This document shows positions 33,268 through 42,434 of a stretch of DNA of 64,000 bases, piece by piece. Within the stretch, counting starts at the first letter, position 1; the number at the start of each line of letters is the position of its first letter. Source of the DNA: Mycetocola manganoxydans (lineage in GTDB: Bacteria; Actinomycetota; Actinomycetes; Actinomycetales; Microbacteriaceae); contig NZ_RCUV01000003.1 in the NCBI RefSeq assembly GCF_003667545.1, forward strand, positions 1 to 64,000, given 5' to 3'. Position numbers and translations under genes: made by a program. The notes beneath the pieces are model-generated. The model saw nothing but the letters and a program-made list of their open reading frames with translations. It made no database searches and had not been told where the DNA came from.

Positions 33268-34437
33268 GTGCCACTCGATCCGTACTTCCGCGACATGTAC
33301 CTGGCCCGGCGGCGCGACATGATCGCCGAGGCACGAGGCGTCGTCACCGGATTCCTGGCGGCTGCTGCCGCGCGACTGGCCCCCTGGCGGCGAGGTGCCT
33401 CCAGGCGTGCGCTCGTCGAATCGCCGTCGCGAACCGTCGGAACCACAGCGGCGGGGACAGCGGTCGCCGGCGCGGAAGCATCCCGGGCACCCGCCGGCAG
33501 TGGGCCGAAGCCCCCGCTCTCGCCCGAAGAGAAAGCGAAGCGCAAGACTCCCGGGTGGAAGAGACGCAACGCGAAGAAATGGGATACCAAGCTCTACGGC
33601 CGCGTCGGCCTCACCCCACCAGACGTCGACATGACGGATGCAACGGTGGACGTACGCGGTTACCCCGCGGTCCGGGTGCGGGTCTACCGCCCGCTCGGCA
33701 GCGGGAATGAACGTTTGCCCGCTGTGCTGGCATTCTTCGGCGGGTCATTCCAGCTCGGAGGGGTCGACTACACCAGCGTCGACGCGACGTTCCGGATGCG
33801 CACCGCCGACGCCAATGTCGTCCACGTCGCTGTCGACTACGCGCTGGCCCCCGAACACCGGTACCCGACCCAGATCGAGCAGGGTCATGCCGCTCTTGAC
33901 TGGTTGTTCCGCTCGAGCGACGAGCTCGGCATCGATGCGGAACGAATCGGGATCAACGGCACGTCGTCCGGAGGCAACATCGCGGCGGCGGTGACGCTGC
34001 TCAACCGGGATCGTGCGAACCACCCCCTGCGGCTCCAGATCCTCGAAGTGCCGGTCACCGACCTCACTGGCCGGAGCATCGACCTCACCCCGATCCGCGA
34101 GATGCGCATCCCCGTGATCCTCGCCCGTCGCGAACTGGTTCAGGTCGCCAACGCGTACCTCGGTGACCGGTCGCGCGCCCGGCAGCCGTATGCCTCGCCG
34201 CTTCGGGCGTCGTCGCACGCCGGCTTGCCGCCCGCTGTGATTCTCACCTCGGAATATGACGCGCTCCGCAAGGATGGTGAAGCCTACGCGGTCGCCCTCC
34301 GCTCGAGCGGAGTCGAGGCAAGCGCCGTCCGTTACGCGGGCGCAACACACGAGGCAGCGATGTACACGAAGGTCGTGCCGCTCGCCCGCCGTTGGCACGC
34401 TGACGTCGTCACCGCCCTGCGCACGCTGCACGGCTAA
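33268..34437 (+). CDS. Alpha/beta hydrolase of the HSL/Est family
   Basis: A 389-residue protein. Residues 1-105 are a variable basic and Ala-rich region with no signal peptide. The hydrolase fold starts near residue 120, with the nucleophile elbow GTSSGG near residue 232, YALAPEHRYP, a late acid in EYDALRKDGEAYA, and the catalytic His in ATHEAAM. The usual oxyanion HGGG is FFGGSFQLGG here, so its first His is missing. Esters are the expected substrates. The start is a GTG with GAAGGGGAA before it. The stop nearly touches the convergent response-regulator gene. Confidence 0.85.
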   Translation: MPLDPYFRDMYLARRRDMIAEARGVVTGFLAAAAARLAPWRRGASRRALVESPSRTVGTTAAGTAVAGAEASRAPAGSGPKPPLSPEEKAKRKTPGWKRRNAKKWDTKLYGRVGLTPPDVDMTDATVDVRGYPAVRVRVYRPLGSGNERLPAVLAFFGGSFQLGGVDYTSVDATFRMRTADANVVHVAVDYALAPEHRYPTQIEQGHAALDWLFRSSDELGIDAERIGINGTSSGGNIAAAVTLLNRDRANHPLRLQILEVPVTDLTGRSIDLTPIREMRIPVILARRELVQVANAYLGDRSRARQPYASPLRASSHAGLPPAVILTSEYDALRKDGEAYAVALRSSGVEASAVRYAGATHEAAMYTKVVPLARRWHADVVTALRTLHG

Positions 34438-34442
34438 GCGGT

Positions 34443-35066
34443 TCAGGCGGGTCGGATGTAGCCGCGTTCGCGAGCGGATGCCACGGCAGCGGTTCGCGAC
34501 GAGACCTGCAGTTTCGTGAAGATGTGCACGAGGTGACTCTTCACCGTCGCCTCGGACAGGAACAGGGTGCGGGCGATATCGCGATTGGAGCGTCCATCGG
34601 CAACGAGGCCGAGCACTTCCGCCTCCCGGCTGGTCAGCGCTTCGTTCGCCGAGTTCTGCCGCGCTTCGAGCCGGCCGGCGACGGCGGGGGCGAGCGCGCT
34701 CTCGCCGCTGGCGGCGGACCGCACGGCTGCAATGAGTTCGACGGGAGGCGCGTCCTTCAGCAGATAGCCGGACGCGCCGGCCTCGACCGCCCCGAGGATG
34801 TCGGCATCCGTGTCGTAATTCGTGAGCACGAGGACGTGCGGCGCTCCCGGCGCTTCGCGGATGCGGCGGGTCGCCTCTGCGCCCTGCATGCCCCCGCCGA
34901 ACTGCAGGTCCATCAGGACAATGTCGACGCCCGTCCTGCTTTGCTCGACGGCGTTCTCGCCTGTCGCTGCTTCCCCGACGACGTGGAGGTCGGGTTCGGT
35001 GGCGAACAGGGCTCGAAGACCGGCACGCACCACGGGATGGTCGTCCGCGATCAGCAACCGGATCAT
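34443..35066 (-). CDS. NarL/FixJ family response regulator
   Basis: A 207-residue protein. A receiver domain (LLIADDHPVVRAGLRALF, phospho-acceptor Asp53 in VLMDLQF, Lys in LLKDAPP) is followed by a LuxR-type helix-turn-helix (ALTSREAEVLGLVADGRSNRDIARTLFLSEATVKSHLVHIFTKL). It is the partner of the histidine kinase encoded immediately upstream, with a four-base ATGA overlap. The signal and targets are unknown; no linked ABC exporter lies beside it. Confidence 0.95.
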   Translation of the reverse strand: MIRLLIADDHPVVRAGLRALFATEPDLHVVGEAATGENAVEQSRTGVDIVLMDLQFGGGMQGAEATRRIREAPGAPHVLVLTNYDTDADILGAVEAGASGYLLKDAPPVELIAAVRSAASGESALAPAVAGRLEARQNSANEALTSREAEVLGLVADGRSNRDIARTLFLSEATVKSHLVHIFTKLQVSSRTAAVASARERGYIRPA

Positions 35067-36304
35067 GCGCGAACTCCCGGCAGGGACGAAGAAACCGGGG
35101 CGGTCTCACGGACCGGGACGGTCACAGCGATGGCGGTGCCCTCGCCGGGGACGGATTCGACGCTGAGAACCCCGCCGAGCGAGTCGACGCGCTGGCGGAT
35201 GGCGCGTAGACCGAACGAATCATCGGTGTCGCCGACGGGAGCAGCGCCCGGATCGAACCCGATGCCGTCGTCCACGATGTCGAGCGACACACTGTCGGAC
35301 TGGTAGGTCAGGGTGATGTCCGCCCTGGTCGCTCGCGCGTGCCGTACGACGTTGGCGATCGCGCCCTGAGCGATCCGCAGAAGTGTGGCGTTGACGTTCA
35401 TCGGCAGCGGCGCAGGAGCACCCTCGAGCTGGAAGTTCACCGCGGCGGGTGTTCCGGATGCACGCAGGGTGTCAGTGGCGGAGCCGGCGAGCCGCGCCAG
35501 AGCCCCGGGCAACGTGCGATCGTCGAGCGCGGGCGGGGTGAGTTCCCGGATGATCCTTCGGGTGTCGACGAGAGACTCAGCGGCCGTCTGACGGGCGAGC
35601 TGCAGTTGCTCGAGCCCCGGCCGATCGCCGTCGAGCCGTTCGGCGGCGTGGAGGAGGAGCTGGATGCTCGACAACCCCTGGGCAACGGTGTCGTGGATCT
35701 CGCGGGCAAGTCGCTCACGTTCAGCGAGCACCCCCGCGGCTCGCTCGGCGGCGGCCAGTTCGCCGCGGGTGTCGACGAGTTCCGTGATGAGCTGCTGGCG
35801 TTCCTCCGCCTCACGGTACAGCGAGCGGTACCCGAACCCGATGGCAACGGCGACACCCGCCCCGATCATCGGGCCGATCACGCCGCCGATCACGAACTCC
35901 GAATGGAGACCGATCGCGACGATCGACAGGGCGGTCGATACGGCAACGGCGCCAAGAGCCACCCGGGAAGGAAGTAACTGCAGATAGAGGAAGAAGAGCG
36001 GGAAGACGATGAATGCGGCATCCGGAGTCAGCCACATCAGGCAGACCCAGAGCCCGCTCAGCGCCCCGACCCAGAGCCAGGGAATCCACCGCGCCGAGCG
36101 GATGGTGGCCGGCCGCAGGTGGGCGAGGAGGGAACCACCGAGGTACACGGCGAGAAGCGTCGCGGCGAGGGCGTGGATCTGGGCGCTGTTCGGCGCATCG
36201 GTGAGAACGGAGCGCACGAGAACCACCGCGATGAGTGCGATCAGCAGCGAGTGCAGCGACCAGCGCAGGCCCGCGAAAACGGGAGTGAGGGCGGAGTGGT
36301 TCAT
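35063..36304 (-). CDS. Sensor histidine kinase, NarX/DesK type
   Basis: A 413-residue membrane kinase. About five N-terminal helices (residues 15-160) form the sensor. A coiled linker leads to the HisKA_3 dimerisation box ERERLAREIHDTVAQGLSS with phospho-acceptor His204. An HATPase domain follows (RIAQGAIANVVRHARAT, DIVDDGIGFDPG, then DSFGLRAIRQRVDSLGG and GEGTAIAVTVP). It has no periplasmic domain of note, so it probably senses the membrane. The start has AAGGGAG upstream. It is divergent from purS. Confidence 0.94.
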   Translation of the reverse strand: MNHSALTPVFAGLRWSLHSLLIALIAVVLVRSVLTDAPNSAQIHALAATLLAVYLGGSLLAHLRPATIRSARWIPWLWVGALSGLWVCLMWLTPDAAFIVFPLFFLYLQLLPSRVALGAVAVSTALSIVAIGLHSEFVIGGVIGPMIGAGVAVAIGFGYRSLYREAEERQQLITELVDTRGELAAAERAAGVLAERERLAREIHDTVAQGLSSIQLLLHAAERLDGDRPGLEQLQLARQTAAESLVDTRRIIRELTPPALDDRTLPGALARLAGSATDTLRASGTPAAVNFQLEGAPAPLPMNVNATLLRIAQGAIANVVRHARATRADITLTYQSDSVSLDIVDDGIGFDPGAAPVGDTDDSFGLRAIRQRVDSLGGVLSVESVPGEGTAIAVTVPVRETAPVSSSLPGVRA

Positions 36305-36360
36305 GGTCTCCCTTTCTCCGAGAGCTTACGTGTGGGAGCGTCAGACGGCATCCATCGATA

Positions 36361-36402
36361 GTTCGAGGTGCCGGTAGGATGAGAAAACCCCCTACCTCGA
36401 AC
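36361..36402. promoter_or_regulatory. Inverted repeat around the purS promoter
   Basis: GTTCGAGGT (36361-36369) and ACCTCGAAC (36394-36402) are perfect 9-base inverted arms 24 bases apart. A -10 box TAGGAT (36375-36380) lies between them. The inner TCGAGG/CCTCGA also flanks the purL promoter. Confidence 0.5.
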
Positions 36403-36418
36403 ACCCGGGAGTCACGCC

Positions 36419-36673
36419 GTGCCCACAATTCTCGTCGAAGTCATGCCCAAGGCTGAACTGCTGGACCCGCAGGGTAAGGCCGTTTCAGGTGCACTGACCC
36501 GGCTCGGCAAGTCCGAATTCACCGACGTGCGGATCGGCAAGCGCTTCGAACTCACCGTAGACGGCCCGATCACGGATGCCGTTCGGAACGATGTGCAGAA
36601 GATCGCCGATGAGATCCTGTCGAACTCGGTCATCGAAGACGTCGTGGCGATCACGTATCCGGAGGCCGAGTAG
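36419..36673 (+). CDS. purS: Phosphoribosylformylglycinamidine synthase subunit PurS
   Basis: An 84-residue small subunit that bridges PurL and PurQ in the three-part FGAM synthase. The family pattern is complete: [25 protein letters not shown] at the start, then RIGKRFEL and [11 protein letters not shown]. The start is GTG, with GGGAG before it. It is followed two bases later by purQ; purL lies about 3.3 kb downstream. Confidence 0.96.
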   Translation: MPTILVEVMPKAELLDPQGKAVSGALTRLGKSEFTDVRIGKRFELTVDGPITDAVRNDVQKIADEILSNSVIEDVVAITYPEAE

Positions 36674-36675
36674 TC

Positions 36676-37371
36676 ATGCGCATCGGCGTCATCACTTTTC
36701 CGGGCTCGCTCGACGAGCGTGACGCCCAGCGGGCGATCCGCATCGCCGGTGCCGAACCCGTCGCTCTCTGGCACGGCGAGCACGACCTGCACGGCGTCGA
36801 CGCCCTCGTTCTTCCCGGTGGATTCAGCTACGGCGATTACCTGCGTGCCGGTGCGATCGCATCCGTGTCCCCGATCATGGCGGAGGTCATCGACGCCGCC
36901 AACAAGGGGATGCCCGTGCTCGGCATCTGCAACGGATTCCAGATGCTCACCGAGGCACACCTGCTGCCCGGCGGGCTCATCCGCAACGAGAGCGGCCACT
37001 TCGTCCGTCGCGACCAGAAACTGCGGGTCGAAAACGCCGACACAGCGTGGACGGCCAACTTCACCGCGAACGACGAAATCGTCATCCCGCTGAAGAACGG
37101 CGAGGGCGGCTTCATCGCGTCCGAAGACGAACTCGACCGGCTCGAGGGCGAGGGCCACGTCGTCTTCCGCTATCTCGAGAAGAACCCCAACGGTTCACTC
37201 CGCGACATCGCCGGCATCACCAACGACCGCGGTAACGTCGTCGGGCTCATGCCTCACCCCGAGCACGCCGTCGAACCCGGTTTCGGCCCGGACACCACGG
37301 ATGCCATGCGTTCGGGAGTCGACGGACTCACGCTGTTCACGAGCGCGATCGCTCAGCTCCAGGCGGTCTAG
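36676..37371 (+). CDS. purQ: Phosphoribosylformylglycinamidine synthase subunit PurQ
   Basis: A 231-residue class I glutamine amidotransferase that supplies ammonia to Pur[20 protein letters not shown] starts the domain, the nucleophile Cys is in [11 protein letters not shown], and the His/Glu pair lies in [10 protein letters not shown]. It forms one unit with purS (two-base gap) and ends at a strong terminator. Confidence 0.97.
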   Translation: MRIGVITFPGSLDERDAQRAIRIAGAEPVALWHGEHDLHGVDALVLPGGFSYGDYLRAGAIASVSPIMAEVIDAANKGMPVLGICNGFQMLTEAHLLPGGLIRNESGHFVRRDQKLRVENADTAWTANFTANDEIVIPLKNGEGGFIASEDELDRLEGEGHVVFRYLEKNPNGSLRDIAGITNDRGNVVGLMPHPEHAVEPGFGPDTTDAMRSGVDGLTLFTSAIAQLQAV

Positions 37372-37393
37372 AGCGCCTCACGCAGACACCGCA

Positions 37394-37436
37394 AAGGGCT
37401 CCCTGCCCGCGACTTCCGTCGTGGCAGGGAGCCCTT
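37394..37436 (+). terminator. Rho-independent terminator after purQ
   Basis: A perfect 14-bp stem (37394-37407 with 37423-37436), extended inward by a partial CGCGAC/GTCGTG pairing. It would also stop the convergent ABC permease gene, which ends at 37453. Confidence 0.85.
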
Positions 37437-37452
37437 CTCGCGTTGTCGTGAC

Positions 37453-38280
37453 CTACGTCACGTCACGCTTCCACGACACGAAGTAGCCGAGCACGGTGAG
37501 CACGAGCGCGAGGGTACCGAGCAGAAGGCCGCCCTGCCACCACTCGAGCGGGTCCGGACCTCCGGCTGCCATGCCGGCGTTGAAGAGGCTGGGCGCGCCG
37601 ACCAGTGCGTCGCTCGCTGCGCCGGGCAGGAAGCGGCCGAGGGACGCAGCCCAATCGGCGAACATGACGACCGCCCGAAGGGTTGGCTCGACGAACTGCG
37701 TGAACGCGAGGATCACAACGATCGCCGCGACCTGGTTCGGGATGAGCGCCCCGAGACCGACTCCGATGATCGCCCATAGAGCGAGGGCGAGCACTCCCCT
37801 CCCGATCATCGCCCAGGTATCACTGTCGCCGAGCTGCGTGTCGAGGTCGAAGAGCGCGAGCGCTCCCGCTCCGAGACCCACCGATGCGATGACCCCGATC
37901 AATCCATAGAAGAGCCCGAAGAGGAAGAGCGCGAGAGACTTCGCGCCCAGCACGATGCCGCGCTTGGGTGTCGCAAGGAACGTCGGCGTCAGCAGCTGGT
38001 GCCGGTATTCGGTCGTGACGGCCAGGGCGCCGAGCAAAACAGGGAAAACGTAGCCGAACGTGCTGACCGATCCGTAGAGCATCGGAGCGAGGAACTCCGT
38101 CGGAGGCGCCTCATCCCCCATGCCGGATCCTTCCGACGTGGTGAAGAACCCGAACAGCGCCCCGATCCCTCCGGAGACAGCACCGATGTAGAGGAACAGG
38201 ATGATGGCGAGAATCCACCAGGTCCTGGTGGTGAGAAGCTTGGCGATCTCGGCACGGAAGGCCGCGAAGAACATGCTCAC
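37453..38280 (-). CDS. ABC-2 type transporter permease
   Basis: A 275-residue protein with six hydrophobic helices and the ABC-2 membrane-domain layout: a cytoplasmic start RAEIAKLLTTRTWW, helix 1, an extracellular loop, then the TEYRHQLLTPTFLATPKRG stretch that follows helix 2 in this class. The substrate is unknown; lantibiotic, drug or lipid export are typical. It overlaps the ATPase gene by four bases. Confidence 0.9.
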   Translation of the reverse strand: MSMFFAAFRAEIAKLLTTRTWWILAIILFLYIGAVSGGIGALFGFFTTSEGSGMGDEAPPTEFLAPMLYGSVSTFGYVFPVLLGALAVTTEYRHQLLTPTFLATPKRGIVLGAKSLALFLFGLFYGLIGVIASVGLGAGALALFDLDTQLGDSDTWAMIGRGVLALALWAIIGVGLGALIPNQVAAIVVILAFTQFVEPTLRAVVMFADWAASLGRFLPGAASDALVGAPSLFNAGMAAGGPDPLEWWQGGLLLGTLALVLTVLGYFVSWKRDVT

Positions 38281-39182
38281 AGCGATCCCCCCTCTCCGAC
38301 CAGCGCGAGGAACGAGTCCTCGAGTCCCGACTTCTGTCGGTGCAGCGAACTCACCTCCACTCCTGCCATGAAAGCGATATGGCCGACCTGCCCCGGTTCG
38401 AGACCGGAGACGAGGATTCCGGCACGCGCGACCTCGAAGGTGGCGGATGCCGCGGCGAGCGCCGCCATCAGGGCCTCCCGGTTCGGAGAATCAACGATCA
38501 CCCGGGTGGCGGCTCCTTCGATCTCGAGGCTCGACAGCGGACCACGGTGAACGAGTTCACCGCGGGCGATGATGACGACCTCATCGACGCTCTGCTGCAC
38601 TTCGCTCAGCAGGTGCGACGAGATGAGCACGGTGCGCCCCTCGTTGGCGAGTTGCCGGAGGAACCCACGGATCCACTTGATACCTTCGGGGTCCAGACCG
38701 TTGATCGGCTCATCGAGCACGAGCACGCCCGGGTCGCCGAGGAGGGCGAAAGCAAGACCGAGTCGCTGGCGCATACCGAGTGAGTAGCCGCCGACCCGAC
38801 GTTTGCCGTGTTCGCTGAGTCCCACGGTGTCGAGCACCACGTGAACGCGCTTCGGATCGATCCGCGCCGCCTTCGCGTACACGGCGAGGTGATCGTGCGC
38901 TGTCCGGCCGGGGTGGAAGCTCGCGGCTTCGAGGGCGGAACCAACCGACCCGAGCGGTGACGGCAGGTCCTTGTAGCGCACACCACCGATGGTTGCCGAG
39001 CCGGCCGACGGCGCGACGAGACCGAGCAGCATCCGGAGTGTTGTCGTCTTCCCGGCGCCGTTCGGGCCGAGGAAGCCGGTGACGCGGCCCGGTTCAACCG
39101 TGAAGCTGAGGTCGTTGACCGCGGCGACCTGGCCGAACCGTTTCGTGATTCCGGCGAATTCTATGGGGACTCCCGTTGGCAT
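38277..39182 (-). CDS. ABC transporter ATP-binding protein
   Basis: A 301-residue ATPase. Walker A GPNGAGKTTTLRML, signature YSLGMRQRLGLAFALLGDP, Walker B VLVLDEPINGLDPEGIKW and the switch His in LISSHLL are all present; the C-terminal ~80 residues are variable. The start is ATG 39182 with AGGAG five bases before it; the frame is open for ~60 codons more upstream but without a start signal. It is the partner of the ABC-2 permease (ATGA overlap). Confidence 0.94.
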   Translation of the reverse strand: MPTGVPIEFAGITKRFGQVAAVNDLSFTVEPGRVTGFLGPNGAGKTTTLRMLLGLVAPSAGSATIGGVRYKDLPSPLGSVGSALEAASFHPGRTAHDHLAVYAKAARIDPKRVHVVLDTVGLSEHGKRRVGGYSLGMRQRLGLAFALLGDPGVLVLDEPINGLDPEGIKWIRGFLRQLANEGRTVLISSHLLSEVQQSVDEVVIIARGELVHRGPLSSLEIEGAATRVIVDSPNREALMAALAAASATFEVARAGILVSGLEPGQVGHIAFMAGVEVSSLHRQKSGLEDSFLALVGEGGSL

Positions 39183-39394
39183 TCTGCTCCTGAAGTAGAT
39201 GGGCGGGGGTGCGCTTCTACCTTGGCAGGGTTCTTCGCTCCCGAACATCCCCCGCGCGGCGGAGATGACGGCGGATGCCGCCAGCTCCGTCTTTCGGACG
39301 ACGCGACGCCCGCTGCGGCCCTGCGAGAATGGAGTCATCCCGACTGCCGCGCCCCGTGGCATCCGCTCTGCCCCACCTCCCTGGAGTTTCTTCC

Positions 39395-39865
39395 GTGTCT
39401 CCCCGCCTCTTCTTCCGCACGCTCGCGATCGCTGAGGCGGTGACCTGGACGCTCCTCATTCTCGGGCTGCTGATGAAGTACGTCTGGCAGCTCGGTGAGC
39501 TGGGCGACCTGGGTGTGCGAATCGGCGGAACGATCCACGGGTTCGTCTTCCTCGCCTACGGCATGACCGCCGTCCTTGTCGGCCTCAACCAGCGCTGGAA
39601 GATCCCGACCATCGCGCTGGGCGTCGTCACAGCGGTCGTACCGTACGCGACGATCCCGTTCGATCTGTGGGCAGACCGCACCGGACGGCTCGACGGTTCC
39701 TGGCGCAGGGTCGAGACCGACGACCCGCGCGACAAGACCTGGGTCGATCGTCTTCTGCGCTGGTTCCTCACCCACCCGGTGCTGCTCGCCGTGATCTTCG
39801 TCGTCGCACTCGTCGCCATCTTCGCGACGCTTCTCGTGATCGGCCCTCCCGGCGGCGACCACTGA
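39395..39865 (+). CDS. DUF3817 family membrane protein
   Basis: A 156-residue protein with four predicted helices. The first part follows DUF3817: [25 protein letters not shown], then [25 protein letters not shown] with the conserved His-Gly, and a third helix ending at [14 protein letters not shown] fourth helix closes the protein. The function is unknown. The GTG at 39395 has TGGAG nine bases before it. It reads toward purL and is only 82 bases away, so it may contribute to purL transcription. Confidence 0.85.
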   Translation: MSPRLFFRTLAIAEAVTWTLLILGLLMKYVWQLGELGDLGVRIGGTIHGFVFLAYGMTAVLVGLNQRWKIPTIALGVVTAVVPYATIPFDLWADRTGRLDGSWRRVETDDPRDKTWVDRLLRWFLTHPVLLAVIFVVALVAIFATLLVIGPPGGDH

Positions 39866-39905
39866 GAAAGAGGGCTGCCAGACGGCATCCGTTCGCCCGG
39901 ATAGA

Positions 39906-39930
39906 ATCGAGGCATCCGGCATCCCTCGAT
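39906..39930. promoter_or_regulatory. Inverted repeat at the purL promoter
   Basis: ATCGAGG (39906-39912) and CCTCGAT (39924-39930) are perfect 7-base inverted arms. A -10 box TAGAAT (39902-39907) overlaps the left arm. The same TCGAGG/CCTCGA core flanks the purS promoter. Confidence 0.4.
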
Positions 39931-39947
39931 CTAGGAGCCCTTTCCCC

Positions 39948-42242
39948 GTGAGCATCCCCGCAACTTCGGTCGCCGACACCGTCTCCAACGCCATCGCCAC
40001 TCCTGAAAAGGAGCAGCCGTACGCGGCACTCGGGCTCAAGCCCGACGAGTACGAGAAGATCAAGGAGATCCTCGGCCGCCGCCCCACGTCTGGTGAGCTC
40101 GCGATGTACTCCGTGATGTGGAGCGAGCACTGCTCATACAAGTCGAGCAAGATCTACCTCAGGCAGTTCGGCCAGAAGGTCACCCCCGCCATGAAGAAGA
40201 ACCTCATGGTCGGTATGGGCGAGAACGCCGGCGTCGTCGACATCGGCGAGGGCTGGGCCGTCACCTTCAAGGTGGAGAGCCACAACCACCCGAGCTACAT
40301 CGAGCCGTTCCAGGGTGCTGCGACCGGAGTCGGCGGAATCGTCCGCGACATCATCTCGATGGGCGCACGCCCGGTCGCGGTCATGGATCAGCTTCGGTTC
40401 GGAGCGATCGACGACCCGGATACCGCGCGCGTCGTGCACGGTGTCACGAGCGGCATCTCGTTCTACGGCAACTGCCTCGGGCTGCCGAACATCGGTGGAG
40501 AGACCTACTTCGACAAGGTCTACCAGGGCAACCCGCTCGTCAACGCCCTCTCGGTCGGCGTGCTCCGCCACGAAGACCTGCACCTCGCCAACGCGTCCGG
40601 GATCGGCAACAAGATCGTTTTGTTCGGTGCGCGCACCGGTGGCGACGGCATCGGCGGAGCGTCAATCCTCGCCTCCGACTCGTTCGACGCCGCCGGTCCG
40701 ACCAAGCGCCCCGCCGTTCAGGTCGGCGACCCGTTCGCCGAGAAGGTCCTCATCGAGTGCTGCCTCGAGCTGTACAAGGAGAAGCTCGTCGAGGGCATCC
40801 AGGACCTCGGTGCAGCGGGCATCTCCTGTGCCACGAGCGAACTCGCCGCGAACGGCGACGGCGGCATGTTCATCGAGCTCTCGCACACGCTGCTGCGCGA
40901 CCCGTCGCTCACTCCGGAGGAGATCCTCATGTCGGAGTCGCAGGAGCGCATGATGGCCGTCGTCGAACCCGACAAGCTCGAGGGCTTCCTCGCGATCACC
41001 GCCAAGTGGGACGTCGAAACCTCCGTCCTCGGTGAAGTGACCGACACGGGTCGCCTCATCATCAACTGGCACGGTGATGAGATCGTGAATGTGGATCCAT
41101 CGACGGTCGCGGTCGACGGCCCCGTCTACGAGCGCCCGGTCGCGTACCCGACCTGGCTCGACGCGCTGCAGGCCGACACGGCATCCGCTCTCGAACGACC
41201 GACGGATACCCAGGAGCTCCGTTCGCAGTTCCTCTCGCTGCTCGGCTCGGCGAACCTCGCCGACAAGAGCTGGATCACCGACCAGTACGACTACTACGTC
41301 ATGGGCAACACCGCGCTGGCGTTCCCCGATGACGCAGGGATGATCCGCGTCGACGAGGAGTCGGGGCTCGGCTTCTCGATCGCGACCGACGCGAACGGCC
41401 GCTACTGCCAGCTCGACCCGTCACAGGGCGCGAAGCTCGCTCTCGCCGAGGCGTACCGCAACGTGGCCTGCACCGGCGCCGTTCCTGCGGCGGTCACGGA
41501 CTGCCTCAACTTCGGATCCCCAGAGAACCCCGAAGTGATGTGGCAGTTCTCGCAGGCCGTCGAGGGTCTCTCCGACGCGTGCCTCGAACTCGAAGTTCCC
41601 GTCACCGGCGGAAACGTCTCGTTCTACAACCAGACCGGCGACACCCCGATCTTCCCGACGCCCGTCGTCGGTGTGCTCGGCGTGATCGACGACGTCGCCC
41701 GCCGGATCCCGAGCGGATGGCAGGATGACGGAGACAACATCTACCTGCTCGGCGTCACGAGCGAAGAGCTCTCCGGATCGGCGTGGGCTGGCACGATCCA
41801 CGACCACCTCGGCGGGCTCCCGCCGGCCGTCGACTTCGACCGCGAAAAGGACCTTGCGGCTCTGCTGCACGCCGGCTCCCAGTCCTCGATCATCGCGTCA
41901 GCGCACGATCTCTCCGACGGTGGCCTCGCACAGGCCCTCGCCGAAAGCGTTCTGCGTTTCGGCGTCGGCGCGCGGGTGTGGCTCGGCGACATCCTCGAGC
42001 GTGACGGCGTCGACGTCGCCACGGCGCTGTTCTCGGAGTCGACCGGCCGCGTGCTCGTGTCCGTGCCGCGCGAGGACGACGTCAAGTTCCGAGGGCTGTG
42101 CGAGGGGCGCAACTACCCCGTTCTCCGCATGGGCGTGACCGACAAGGCGTCGAACTCGCTCGAGATCCAGGACCTCTTCACCGCGACGATCGACGAGCTG
42201 CGCGCGACCCACACGGCGACGCTCCCGGCCGCGTTCGGATAG
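39948..42242 (+). CDS. purL: Phosphoribosylformylglycinamidine synthase subunit PurL
   Basis: A 764-residue small-type PurL, the ATP-dependent amidinotransferase that turns FGAR into FGAM with PurS and Pur[20 protein letters not shown] near residue 55, [35 protein letters not shown] and the second-half repeat [10 protein letters not shown] are typical. The start is GTG with AGGAG about eleven bases upstream. It lies apart from purSQ, with an ABC exporter and a DUF3817 gene between. It ends at a large palindrome. Confidence 0.97.
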   Translation: MSIPATSVADTVSNAIATPEKEQPYAALGLKPDEYEKIKEILGRRPTSGELAMYSVMWSEHCSYKSSKIYLRQFGQKVTPAMKKNLMVGMGENAGVVDIGEGWAVTFKVESHNHPSYIEPFQGAATGVGGIVRDIISMGARPVAVMDQLRFGAIDDPDTARVVHGVTSGISFYGNCLGLPNIGGETYFDKVYQGNPLVNALSVGVLRHEDLHLANASGIGNKIVLFGARTGGDGIGGASILASDSFDAAGPTKRPAVQVGDPFAEKVLIECCLELYKEKLVEGIQDLGAAGISCATSELAANGDGGMFIELSHTLLRDPSLTPEEILMSESQERMMAVVEPDKLEGFLAITAKWDVETSVLGEVTDTGRLIINWHGDEIVNVDPSTVAVDGPVYERPVAYPTWLDALQADTASALERPTDTQELRSQFLSLLGSANLADKSWITDQYDYYVMGNTALAFPDDAGMIRVDEESGLGFSIATDANGRYCQLDPSQGAKLALAEAYRNVACTGAVPAAVTDCLNFGSPENPEVMWQFSQAVEGLSDACLELEVPVTGGNVSFYNQTGDTPIFPTPVVGVLGVIDDVARRIPSGWQDDGDNIYLLGVTSEELSGSAWAGTIHDHLGGLPPAVDFDREKDLAALLHAGSQSSIIASAHDLSDGGLAQALAESVLRFGVGARVWLGDILERDGVDVATALFSESTGRVLVSVPREDDVKFRGLCEGRNYPVLRMGVTDKASNSLEIQDLFTATIDELRATHTATLPAAFG

Positions 42243-42248
42243 TCGGTT

Positions 42249-42284
42249 GACGACCGGCGGATGCCATGGCATCCGCCTGTCGTC
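42249..42284 (+). terminator. Near-perfect palindrome after purL
   Basis: A 22-bp perfect palindrome (42256-42277) made of the GGCGGATGCC word and its complement extends to 36 bp with one mismatched pair. It has no T-run. It probably ends the purL transcript. Confidence 0.65.
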
Positions 42285-42286
42285 GT

Positions 42287-42343
42287 TGCTCGGTCGCTTA
42301 TGGTCGGTTCCCGCGCCGCCGTTCGACCATTGTCGACCGAGCA
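42287..42343. repeat. Second large inverted repeat after purL
   Basis: Arms 42287-42306 and 42324-42343 pair at 18 of 20 positions with a 17-base loop. The end word CGACCGAGCAG appears again in direct orientation at about 42365-42375. Confidence 0.65.
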
Positions 42344-42434
42344 GGGTGACTGACCAGCCAAAACCGACCGAGCAGCGCACCCGGGCGGTACCCGGGCGGC
42401 CGATACGATGAAGTTTTCACAGTGAAGGGCCCGC

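Noticed and set aside
39183-39394. Small gene in the 212-base gap between the ABC ATPase and DUF3817 genes
   Set aside because: Open frames there lack a start signal and any hydrophobic or conserved pattern. The gap holds short GC-rich hairpins only.
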